Source: Roseovarius aestuarii
GTDB lineage: Bacteria; Pseudomonadota; Alphaproteobacteria; Rhodobacterales; Rhodobacteraceae
Assembly: GCF_019966515.1 (NCBI RefSeq)
Contig: NZ_JAIMIB010000001.1
Coordinates: 372,001-436,000 of the forward strand
Direction of reading: 5' to 3'
Length of the DNA: 64,000 nt
The notes beneath the pieces are model-generated. The model was not told where the DNA came from and did not search any database. It worked only from the letters and a program-made list of their open reading frames with translations. The translations under genes and the position numbers were made by a program. Numbering within the stretch: position 1 is the first letter of the stretch; every line of letters starts with the position of its first letter. This document shows, piece by piece, positions 10,101 to 17,940 of the stretch.

Positions 10101-10178
10101 CCGTTTGCCGTTGAAGGTGAAATTATACGCGCGGTCCTTGTTGAGAAGGCGGCCGCCCGCGGCCAGACGTGTGCTCAT
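7140..10178 (-). CDS. soxA: Sarcosine oxidase alpha subunit
   Basis: The 1,012-residue alpha subunit. The N-terminus has the plug-like 2Fe-2S-ferredoxin-fold segment (FTFNGKRLTGYQGDTLASAL), then an NAD-binding Rossmann domain near residue 175 (VVVIGGGVAGLQAAYAAG). The C-terminal 380 residues are a GcvT-like aminomethyltransferase domain that takes the one-carbon unit to tetrahydrofolate. Full length for the family. Its ATG overlaps the soxD stop by four bases and its end overlaps soxG by eight. Confidence 0.96.
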   Translation of the reverse strand: MSTRLAAGGRLLNKDRAYNFTFNGKRLTGYQGDTLASALLANDQMLIGRSFKYHRPRGVVASGAEEPNGIVGMGEGAKFEPNQRVTTTELFDGLTCASQNHWPSLEFDVGAINTKLSRFLPAGFYYKTFISPRPFWKHVYEPIIRKSAGLGKAPKERDQDKYEHFYAFSDVVVIGGGVAGLQAAYAAGKTGAKVLLMEQTAHWGGRAPVDSAAVNEGKENINGKPVDKFVDEIVAELEKMDNVTMRTRMMGAGVYDHGYVLGYERVNDHQPDAAGPRHRLWRVRAGHIITATGAIERPLSFAGNDIPGVLLASAVRDYAINYGVSVGDRTVVVTNNDDAYRTAITLKTLGLSVPVVIDARVLPEDSALMAEAKAQGIRVMMGHAIASVKGGKRVTGVEICSQAGEGAVLETIDCDAVAMSGGWSPVVHLWSHCGGKLVWNTDFAMFQPDVDKPPLGADGNGFVTPAGAANGALDLGGILADADAAGKAAATATGHKVGKGKAPTAESVEEAPMAPVWLMPQGAGIKKRMKAWLDYQNDVKVSDVQLAAREGFESVEHAKRYTTLGMATDQGKLSNINGLAILSDALNQPIPQTGTTTFRPPYTPISLAAIAGEARDERFQPIRKTPIYGWHEENGAFFEPVGQWRRPYCYQKPGESVHDAVKREINQTRERLGLLDASTLGKIIVKGPDAGKFLDMLYTNMMSTLKPGKCRYGLMCNENGFLSDDGVVARIDEDTFLCHTTTGGAETIHGHMEEWLQTEWWDWKVYTANVTEQYAQIAVVGPQARKTLEKLTDADLSSEALPFMAWADITLGDGIPARAYRISFSGELSYEIAVPASRGRELWDLLLAVGAEDGITPYGTEGLHVMRAEKGFIMIGDETDGTVIPQDLNMQWAISKKKEDYLGKRAQERSHMADPKRWKLVGLQTVDGSVLPDGAYCVAEGTNENGQRNVQGRVTSTYYSPTLDKGIAMGLVLHGPDRMGEVIDFPKVDGTIVKAKIVDPIFYDKDGEKQNV

Positions 10179-10504
10179 GCGAACTCTCTCCAGCTCCAGC
10201 CCGGCCGTCTGGCCGAGATTTTGTCCTTGATCTCTTTTGGTGGCTCATAGGTCTGGGCGCTGTACGTGCCGAACACCTCGAGCGTGGTGGTGCAACGCGC
10301 GGCATGAAACCACTTGCCGCAGCCATTATTGTGCCGCCAGCGTTCGAAATGCACGCCCTTGGCGTTTTCCTTGGCGAACATGTAGCTGTGGAACTGCTCG
10401 TCATCCGAGCCGGGACCGAAACGTTTGATATGCGCCTCGCCGCCGGCGTGAAACTCGGTTTCCTCGCCAGTGACGCCGCAACAGGGGCAGGTCAGGATCA
10501 GCAT
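10175..10504 (-). CDS. soxD: Sarcosine oxidase delta subunit
   Basis: The small delta subunit (109 aa), which carries a structural zinc; the CPCC motif at residues 6-9 and conserved histidines near residues 17 and 24 are the visible ligand candidates. I chose the ATG at 10504 because the typical family start (MLILTCPCCG) lies there; the open frame to 10588 adds 28 residues unlike the family. It overlaps soxA by four bases. A 114-bp gap separates it from the small membrane protein upstream. Confidence 0.93.
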   Translation of the reverse strand: MLILTCPCCGVTGEETEFHAGGEAHIKRFGPGSDDEQFHSYMFAKENAKGVHFERWRHNNGCGKWFHAARCTTTLEVFGTYSAQTYEPPKEIKDKISARRPGWSWREFA

Positions 10505-10618
10505 TTTGTGCTCCACGATTTTGCAGTGAAAGGTCGTTCCGCCGAAACAGGGGCGCTCAACACGCCAAAGGCGGGCGCTAAATAGCACCCGCCCAAGGCG
10601 TTCGCGTGAGATTTGGTG

Positions 10619-10894
10619 TTATTCGATGGGTACTGTGCCGGTTGCTTCCGCACCGGTCGAGCTTGTGGCGCCAGCGCCCGCATCCGGTTCAGCCGGGACG
10701 ATGACCGGATCAGCGCCCGCGCCACCAGGGTGTTCAACCGTGGTTGGCCCGCCGCCAAGCGAGCCAACGAGGACGAGCACGCCCAGCACCGCGATTGCCG
10801 CGAAAAGCCAGAGAAGCCCCGACCCGGTACTGCCGGTATCCATTGTGCCGCGCGAGAAATTATGCGTGTCGCGCCACTGGTCGTAGTTTGACAT
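10619..10894 (-). CDS. Small single-pass membrane protein within the sox operon
   Basis: A 91-residue protein of unknown function. A soluble N-terminus of about 25 residues is followed by one hydrophobic helix (LLWLFAAIAVLGVLVLVGSL, about 28-47) and a Gly/Ala/Pro-rich acidic tail. A good ribosome site (AGGAGA) precedes ATG 10894. It is co-directional and lies between soxB and soxD, so it is probably co-transcribed with them. It is not one of the four known sarcosine oxidase subunits. Confidence 0.72.
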   Translation of the reverse strand: MSNYDQWRDTHNFSRGTMDTGSTGSGLLWLFAAIAVLGVLVLVGSLGGGPTTVEHPGGAGADPVIVPAEPDAGAGATSSTGAEATGTVPIE

Positions 10895-11063
10895 GGGATG
10901 GTCTCCTTTCCTTGCAATAACAAGGATGGGGACGCAGCCTGTGGTTGAGAAGAATAAGCGGAAATCCCCGGTCCAAACCGGCCAAACCCCGCGAATTGCA
11001 CGGTATAGCCTCGGCCAGTTTCCGCCCGGTCATCCGGGATCGTTATGGTGTGCAATGTGTGCA

Positions 11064-12308
11064 TCAATGCGCCACCCCGGCGGCGACGCTTTCGTCGATG
11101 AACCGGCCTTCGTAGAAACGGTTGAGGCCGAAGGCGTCGGTCAGCGGCGAGTAGCCCTTGGCCATCAGCTCGGCAAAGCCCCAGCCCGAGCCCGGGATCG
11201 CCTTGAAGCCGCCGGTGCCCCAGCCACAGTTGATGAAGATACCCTCGACCGGCGTGGTGCCGATGATTGGAGAGCGGTCGCCGGTCACATCGACGATACC
11301 GCCCCATTGCCGCAGCATCTTGAGGCGTGCGACCATCGGGAAGGTTTCCACCAGCGCGCGCACGGTCTCCTCGATATGATGGAAACTGCCGCGTTGGGTG
11401 TAGTTGTTGAACCCGTCAGTGCCGCCGCCGATGACCATCTCACCCTTGTCGGATTGCGACATGTAGCCATGCACCGTGTTGGCCATGACCACGCAATCCA
11501 TGCAGGGCTTGATTGGCTCTGACACCAGCGCCTGCAGCGCCACGGATTCGACCGGCAGACGGAAACCCGCCATATCCGCGACATGGCCCGCGTTACCGGC
11601 GACAACCATGCCCAGCTTGTTACAGTCGATATCGCCCTTGCTGGTGGTCACGCCGACCACCTTGCCGCCTTCAGAGCGCACGCCGGTGACTTCGCATTTC
11701 TGGATGATGTGCATACCCATATCGGAACAAGCGCGCGCATAGCCCCAGGCCACCGCATCGTGACGCGCCGTACCGCCACGCGCCTGCCAGAGACCGCCCA
11801 GCACCGGATAGCGCGGACCGTCCAGATTGATGATCGGCACGATTTCCTTCACCCGCGCCGGGGTGATGAACTCGGTGGTGACGCCCTGCAGCGCGTTGGC
11901 ATGTGCGGTGCGTTTATAGCCGCGCACCTCATGCTCGGTCTGGGCCAGCATGATCACGCCGCGCGGGCTGAACATCACGTTATAGTTCAGATCCTGGCTC
12001 ATCGTCTCGTAGAGCGAGCGCGCCTTTTCATAAATCGCGGCGGATGGGTCCTGCAGGTAGTTCGAGCGGATGATCGTGGTGTTGCGACCGGTATTGCCAC
12101 CGCCCAGCCAGCCTTTTTCCAGAACCGCCACATTGGTGATGCCGAAATTCTTGCCTAGATAGTAGGCGGTGGCCAGACCATGCCCGCCCGCCCCGATGAT
12201 GATCACATCGTATTTCGGTTTCGGCTCGGGCGAGGCCCAGGCGCGTTCCCATCCCATATGGAAACGGGCGGCTTCACGGGCGACGGCAAAGGCGGAATAA
12301 CGTTTCAT
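11064..12308 (-). CDS. soxB: Sarcosine oxidase beta subunit
   Basis: The beta subunit (about 414 aa), the flavin-bearing catalytic chain of heterotetrameric sarcosine oxidase. The FAD Rossmann motif is at about residues 34-46 (VIIIGAGGHGLATAYYL). A GTG two codons upstream (12314) is possible, but ATG 12308 has the better-spaced GAGAG ribosome site. First gene of the sox operon; its promoter must lie in the 214 bp shared with the divergent ccmI. Confidence 0.95.
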   Translation of the reverse strand: MKRYSAFAVAREAARFHMGWERAWASPEPKPKYDVIIIGAGGHGLATAYYLGKNFGITNVAVLEKGWLGGGNTGRNTTIIRSNYLQDPSAAIYEKARSLYETMSQDLNYNVMFSPRGVIMLAQTEHEVRGYKRTAHANALQGVTTEFITPARVKEIVPIINLDGPRYPVLGGLWQARGGTARHDAVAWGYARACSDMGMHIIQKCEVTGVRSEGGKVVGVTTSKGDIDCNKLGMVVAGNAGHVADMAGFRLPVESVALQALVSEPIKPCMDCVVMANTVHGYMSQSDKGEMVIGGGTDGFNNYTQRGSFHHIEETVRALVETFPMVARLKMLRQWGGIVDVTGDRSPIIGTTPVEGIFINCGWGTGGFKAIPGSGWGFAELMAKGYSPLTDAFGLNRFYEGRFIDESVAAGVAH

Positions 12309-12522
12309 GCGCACTCTCGGGTTTTAGGGTGGATTCGCAGATCGCAGCAGTTGCCGACTTAATGCGCCTATTCTCGACGCAAAAGCACACTGACGGCGGC
12401 AAAAACCATCAGAATCGCGACATTGCGGCATCAGGACGCTGGTCGACACACCCGCATGAGGTGGGTTTGACCTTTTTTCCGGATGCCCCCGTCGTTACAT
12501 GAAGGCGGGAAGAGGAGACGCC

Positions 12523-13755
12523 ATGGGTTTCTGGATCATCATCGGAGCACTGGCATTAGGTGTGAGCGGCATTCTGGCGCTTGCCCTTCTGCGGGGACGG
12601 GCGGGTGCTGTGCCCGCGGCGGCCTATGATCTGCACGTCTATCGCGACCAGTTAAAGGAAGTGGATCGCGATCTCGCCCGTGGGATCATCCCGGAAACCG
12701 AGGCCGAGCGCGCCCGCACTGAAGTATCCCGCCGCCTGCTTGCGGCAGACGCCGAACTGCGCGCTGAGACATCCCGGGCAGGCAAGGGCAACCGTGGCAA
12801 CATCAGCGTCGTCCTTGGTCTGCTCGCGATAGTGTTGGGCGGATCACTTGCGCTTTATGGCCAGTTAGGCGCACCGGGATATGGCGATCTGCCGCTTGAG
12901 ACCCGCCTTGCGGCCTCGGATCAGGCCCGGGCCGAGCGGCTCAGCCAGACCGAGGCCGAGGCGCAGGCCCCCGCGCGCCCGCCCGCACCCGAGGTCGCAG
13001 CGGATTATCTGGCGTTGATGGAGAAGCTGCGCGAAACGGTCAGGGACCGGCCCGATGACCTGCGCGGGCTGCGCCTGTTGGTGCGCAACGAGGCTGCCCT
13101 GGGCAATGTCGCCGCGGCCTATGCCGCGCAAAAAGAGGTCATTCGCGTCAAAGGCCCCAAGGCCAACGCCGATGATCACGCCCTTTTGGCCGATCTGATG
13201 ATCGCGGCGGCTGGCGGTTATGTCTCAACCGAGGCAGAGGCGGCCTTGCGCGTTGCGCTGCAGGTTGACCCTGAAAACCCAACCTCACGCTATTATCTCG
13301 GTCTTTATCTGATGCAGGTGGACCGACCCGATGCCGCGTTCCGGATGTGGGATCGGCTATTGCGCAACAGCCCCCCGGATGCCCCCTGGGTCGGCCCGAT
13401 CCGTGCCCGGATCGAAGACCTAGCCCAACGCGCGGGTGTAACCTATCAACTGCCCCAGGCCCAAACGCTGGCCCCACGGGGACCGGCAGCCGACGATATG
13501 GACGCCGCAGCCGATATGAGCCCTGAGGAACGTCAGGACATGATCCGCGGCATGGTCAGCGGCTTGGCCGCGCGTATCGAAAACGAGGGCGGCGCGCCAG
13601 AGGAATGGGCGCGATTGATCACAGCCTATGGCGTGTTGGGCGAAACCGACCTCGCCCGCGCCGTCTGGGACGATGCACAAAAGGCGTTCTGGGATGCCCC
13701 CGGATCGCTTGACCGGATCCGTGACAGCGCCGTTCAGGCCGGGGTGGCCGAATGA
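12523..13755 (+). CDS. ccmI: Cytochrome c biogenesis protein CcmI
   Basis: CcmI is the membrane-anchored apocytochrome c chaperone of the system I haem-attachment machinery. About 410 residues: an N-terminal transmembrane helix (GFWIIIGALALGVSGILAL), the conserved YDLHVYRDQLKEVDRDL segment, a second helix near residues 90-108, and a TPR-rich periplasmic part. ATG 12523 follows AGAGGAGA and is preferred to 12499. It overlaps ruvX by four bases. Other ccm genes are not in the window. Confidence 0.9.
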   Translation: MGFWIIIGALALGVSGILALALLRGRAGAVPAAAYDLHVYRDQLKEVDRDLARGIIPETEAERARTEVSRRLLAADAELRAETSRAGKGNRGNISVVLGLLAIVLGGSLALYGQLGAPGYGDLPLETRLAASDQARAERLSQTEAEAQAPARPPAPEVAADYLALMEKLRETVRDRPDDLRGLRLLVRNEAALGNVAAAYAAQKEVIRVKGPKANADDHALLADLMIAAAGGYVSTEAEAALRVALQVDPENPTSRYYLGLYLMQVDRPDAAFRMWDRLLRNSPPDAPWVGPIRARIEDLAQRAGVTYQLPQAQTLAPRGPAADDMDAAADMSPEERQDMIRGMVSGLAARIENEGGAPEEWARLITAYGVLGETDLARAVWDDAQKAFWDAPGSLDRIRDSAVQAGVAE

Positions 13756-14228
13756 TCACCGACGATATCGAAGCATTCGCCGCCACTCTGCCCGTGCGTC
13801 GGGCGCTGATCGGTCTGGACCTGGGGGAAAAGACCATCGGCGTCGCCATTTCCGATGGGCTGTTGTCAGTCGCCAGCCCGTTTGAGACCATAAGACGGCG
13901 CAAGTTTGGGCTTGATGCCGCACGGCTTCTGGAGATCGCGACAGAGCGTCATGTGGGCGGGATCATTCTGGGTCTGCCGCGCAACATGGATGGCTCTGAG
14001 GGGCCGCGCTGCCAATCCACCCGTGCCTTCGCCCGCAATCTGGAGCGTCTGACGGACCTCCCCATAGGCTTCTGGGACGAACGCTTGTCGACTGTGGCCG
14101 CCGAAAAAGCCCTGTTAGAGGCGGATGCGACACGAAAACGTCGCGCCGAGGTCATAGATAACATCGCCGCGTCCTATATCCTGCAGGGAGTATTGGACCG
14201 GTTAAGCCATCTGAGAGCAGCACTATGA
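13752..14228 (+). CDS. ruvX: RuvX/YqgF-family nuclease (putative pre-16S rRNA nuclease)
   Basis: A 158-residue RNase H-fold protein of the YqgF/RuvX family, implicated in pre-16S rRNA processing and in Holliday-junction resolution. It shows the N-terminal acidic strand (LIGLDLGEKTIGVAIS), the GLPRNMDGSEGPR segment and the FWDERLSTVAAEKAL motif. It overlaps both neighbours by four bases (ccmI upstream, DUF1289 gene downstream), so the three are one transcription unit. Confidence 0.92.
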   Translation: MITDDIEAFAATLPVRRALIGLDLGEKTIGVAISDGLLSVASPFETIRRRKFGLDAARLLEIATERHVGGIILGLPRNMDGSEGPRCQSTRAFARNLERLTDLPIGFWDERLSTVAAEKALLEADATRKRRAEVIDNIAASYILQGVLDRLSHLRAAL

Positions 14229-14464
14229 GCGACGACATCCCCGTCTGGACGCGCGATGAGATCGAAAGCCCTTGCGTGCGCATTTGCGTGGTGCACCCCG
14301 AGGCGCGCATCTGCACCGGCTGCTATCGCTCCATCGACGAGATTGGCCGCTGGTCGAAAATGAGCACCGACGAGCGCGCCCAGATCATGGAAGACCTGCC
14401 GGGCCGCGCGTCGCAACTCAGCAAACGCCGAGGCGGACGCGCCGCACGGCTGCAGCGCAAGTAG
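14225..14464 (+). CDS. DUF1289 small cysteine-motif protein
   Basis: A 79-residue protein of the DUF1289 family, function unknown. Four cysteines (C17, C21, C30, C33) in the order SPC-x3-C-x8-C-x2-C look like a metal site, followed by the family's RSIDEIGRWS segment and a basic tail. Last gene of the ccmI-ruvX unit. Confidence 0.85.
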   Translation: MSDDIPVWTRDEIESPCVRICVVHPEARICTGCYRSIDEIGRWSKMSTDERAQIMEDLPGRASQLSKRRGGRAARLQRK

Positions 14465-14474
14465 TTAGCGCGTT

Positions 14475-15014
14475 TCAGGCCGTTGCTGGTGCTTTCTGCC
14501 GCCGCAAGCGCAGCCCTGCAAGCCCACAGAGAGCCGTCAGGATCATTAGTAACCCGGCGGGAAGCGGCACGGCGGCTGGTGTTATGACGTAGAATCCTGA
14601 TGTCAGCACCGGGCCCAAAACAACGTTGTTATAGGTCGCAAAAACAGGCGGCGTCACGTTGTCAAAGGCGGTTTCGAATTCCAAAACGCAGTTGCCCACC
14701 GGACATCCGGGTGCAGCCGTTGAGTTTGAAAAATACCCGAACAGGCTGCCAGCAGCGCTGATGTCATTCAGCAAAGGGCTGTAAAGAGGCGGCATGCCTG
14801 CATTCGGCGTGTCGAAAGTTACGCCACCGAGGGTCACGCTCAGGTTTGAAATTACACCTCCGCCCATTGGGGCCATGAACGTCGTATTCTGCCCGCCGAG
14901 CGAAATATTGAAGGTCGCAGCGGTGCTGCCGATGCTTGTTGCCAGCAAAGCTACCAAGGCCAAAGACACAAGGCGAAATCTGTAAAACAAGTGGATTCTG
15001 CAAAAATCAGTCAT
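14475..15014 (-). CDS. Secreted protein with VPLPA-CTERM sorting signal
   Basis: A secreted protein of about 179 residues with an N-terminal signal peptide and a C-terminal VPLPAGLLMI...LAGLRLRRQ tail. That tail is the VPLPA-CTERM signal: the VPLPA box, a hydrophobic helix and an Arg cluster. In other bacteria such proteins are handled by an exosortase and often reach the exopolysaccharide or cell surface. The body is beta-rich and low in charge; I do not recognise its fold. ATG 15014 follows GGAG at good spacing; the frame also opens at 15029. No exosortase gene is in the window. Unlike its neighbours the 5' end is AT-rich, suggesting a later acquisition. Confidence 0.75.
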   Translation of the reverse strand: MTDFCRIHLFYRFRLVSLALVALLATSIGSTAATFNISLGGQNTTFMAPMGGGVISNLSVTLGGVTFDTPNAGMPPLYSPLLNDISAAGSLFGYFSNSTAAPGCPVGNCVLEFETAFDNVTPPVFATYNNVVLGPVLTSGFYVITPAAVPLPAGLLMILTALCGLAGLRLRRQKAPATA

Positions 15015-15131
15015 AATAATCTCCATCAAATAAAAAGAATTTTAGCAATTTTACACCCTACCGACAATCGGGAGGGCTGAAATCACCGCATGCAGGAGAC
15101 GAACCGCTTATTGCGCGTTAGAGGGGATATC

Positions 15132-15920
15132 TCAGGGCAGCGTCAGCCAACCGGCTGATCGGGACGGCAGTTCCGGGCGGAAATAGACGATGATCCGACC
15201 TTCGGGCGGGGCTTCTGCACCTTCACCCCAGGGGGCCACGCCGTGCAGGGCGTGGCGATGCACCAGATAGGCCTCACCCGGTCGTGCCGGCACAGCGACA
15301 CGCGTGCAGGTATCGAAAACCTCGCGCCGGGCTGTCTGGTAGATATCAGTCAGGTCCACCTCGGCCCAGTCGGCTTCGGGCAGGTGCCCCAATGCGCCTT
15401 CAAAGGCCGCTCGCATGATCCGGTGGCTGCCCTCCCACACCACCAGCGGGCTGGCATCGGCGCTGCATGTGGTCAGGGGCAGGCCCAGAATATAAGCGTG
15501 GCGCTCTTTCAGCATCCGACGGCGATCATCACCAACGGCCAGCAAACCATCAACATGGGCCGCATCGCGCTTGAGCCGGTAGCGAAACGCGCTGTCGCTT
15601 TCGCCATCGCGTGGACGCGGATAGCCGGGATAGATCACCGAGATCTGCGCCCGGTGCAACGGCAGGGTACCGTAGAGTGCAAGGGTTGCCTCGTAGGCCG
15701 CGCCGCCCAGCGGGTCTGCCCCGGGGATCGCCCCATCGGCATCGTTGGGCAGCGTATCAACGCCCACAAACCACGTGCCTTCGCATTGTAGCCACTGTCG
15801 CTGTTCTTCCGGGTCATTGATGCGCTGGATGGCAAGTGGTGTTACGGCGCGAACCCAGTCCAGCACCGAAGTATCGATCGGAAACCTGACCCAGCCGTTT
15901 TCGATCAGCGCCTCTACCAT
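15132..15920 (-). CDS. Phytanoyl-CoA dioxygenase-like 2OG-Fe(II) oxygenase
   Basis: A 262-residue putative non-haem iron, 2-oxoglutarate-dependent oxygenase. The iron triad appears as H122-x-D124 and H226, with R242 placed to hold 2-oxoglutarate. The substrate is unknown. It overlaps the downstream end of its co-directional neighbour, the TauE/SafE transporter, by seven bases, so the two are probably co-transcribed; the exporter may handle its substrate or product. Confidence 0.72.
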   Translation of the reverse strand: MVEALIENGWVRFPIDTSVLDWVRAVTPLAIQRINDPEEQRQWLQCEGTWFVGVDTLPNDADGAIPGADPLGGAAYEATLALYGTLPLHRAQISVIYPGYPRPRDGESDSAFRYRLKRDAAHVDGLLAVGDDRRRMLKERHAYILGLPLTTCSADASPLVVWEGSHRIMRAAFEGALGHLPEADWAEVDLTDIYQTARREVFDTCTRVAVPARPGEAYLVHRHALHGVAPWGEGAEAPPEGRIIVYFRPELPSRSAGWLTLP

Positions 15921-16738
15921 CCCAGTGCCTTTCGCAGCATGTTCAGCGCGACAAGCGTGAGAAAGACCGCAAAAACGCGTTTCAGCGGTTTCGGATCCAT
16001 CGCATGCGCCAGTTTCACGCCCATTGGCGTGGTGATCAATGTCATGGCGATCACCGTGAAAAACGCCGGCAGGTTGACAGCGCCGATGGTCAGTGGCGGG
16101 CGATGCTCTGCCGCGATAGTCAAAAACAGAAAGCCCAGAACCGAGGGCACCGCAATGATCACACCAAAGCCCGCAGCGGTGGCGACGGCGCGGTGGATTG
16201 CCGTATTGTAAAGGCTCATCAAGGGAACACCGAAACTGCCACCGCCGATGCCCATGAGCACCGACAGAAACCCCAGAACGGGCGACATCGTTGCGCGCAT
16301 CAGACCTGCAGGCATCGCCTGCCCCAGCCGCCAGTCAGACCGGCCCAACCCCATGTAGAGGCCAATGGCAATGCCAAGCCCCCCAAAGACCCCCTGCAGG
16401 AAGACCGAGCTGAGGTTCGAGGCCGCAGTCACACCGACCACAGCCCCGATCGCAATGCCGGGCGCCCAGGTCTTCAGGATGTGCCAGTCGACTGCGCCCT
16501 TCTTGTGATGGCCGATAACTGACCGGATTGATGTGACGATGATCGTCGCCAGCGACGTCGCGAGACAGATCTGCATCAGTTGCGAACCATCATAGCCAAG
16601 CGTCTGAAACGCATAGAAGAACGCAGGCACCAAAACGATACCGCCGCCGACGCCCAACAGCCCTGCCAGTGCGCCCGCAAAGGCACCGATAATCAGTAAT
16701 AACCCCAACATGGCAAAGAGGAGCGACGGGTCGGACAT
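15914..16738 (-). CDS. TauE/SafE-family membrane transporter
   Basis: A membrane protein of about 274 residues with eight or so hydrophobic segments and the Gly-rich GLLGVGGGIVLVPAF repeat, seen again in part as MGIGGGSFGVPL, which is typical of the TauE/SafE family (sulfite, sulfoacetate or other organic-anion exporters). ATG 16738 begins just before the first helix; the open frame to 16861 adds an unlikely polar leader. Downstream it overlaps the PhyH-like gene by seven bases. Substrate unknown. Confidence 0.88.
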   Translation of the reverse strand: MSDPSLLFAMLGLLLIIGAFAGALAGLLGVGGGIVLVPAFFYAFQTLGYDGSQLMQICLATSLATIIVTSIRSVIGHHKKGAVDWHILKTWAPGIAIGAVVGVTAASNLSSVFLQGVFGGLGIAIGLYMGLGRSDWRLGQAMPAGLMRATMSPVLGFLSVLMGIGGGSFGVPLMSLYNTAIHRAVATAAGFGVIIAVPSVLGFLFLTIAAEHRPPLTIGAVNLPAFFTVIAMTLITTPMGVKLAHAMDPKPLKRVFAVFLTLVALNMLRKALGW

Positions 16739-16844
16739 AGTGGCAGCATCCCTCAACGGTCTGATCGTCACATAGAGCGGATTTGAAGCGCGCCGACAAT
16801 TAAATTCGATCTGAACACAGCTCTGTGCGTTCTGCGCGCTCAGA

Positions 16845-17831
<987 letters not shown>

Positions 17832-17940
17832 TCGGTACTCTCCTTGAGCGCGGCATTTCTTGGATGCCAGCTCTTGGTGCACATATACCGAACACGGCGC
17901 GGGTTGCACTACCCAAGGTGTGTACCCATCCCGATCGTGC

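Noticed and set aside
7860-10250. A 796-codon open frame opposite soxA
   Set aside because: It mirrors the high-GC codon use of soxA, encodes a His/Arg-rich chain without any family look, and soxA is certain.
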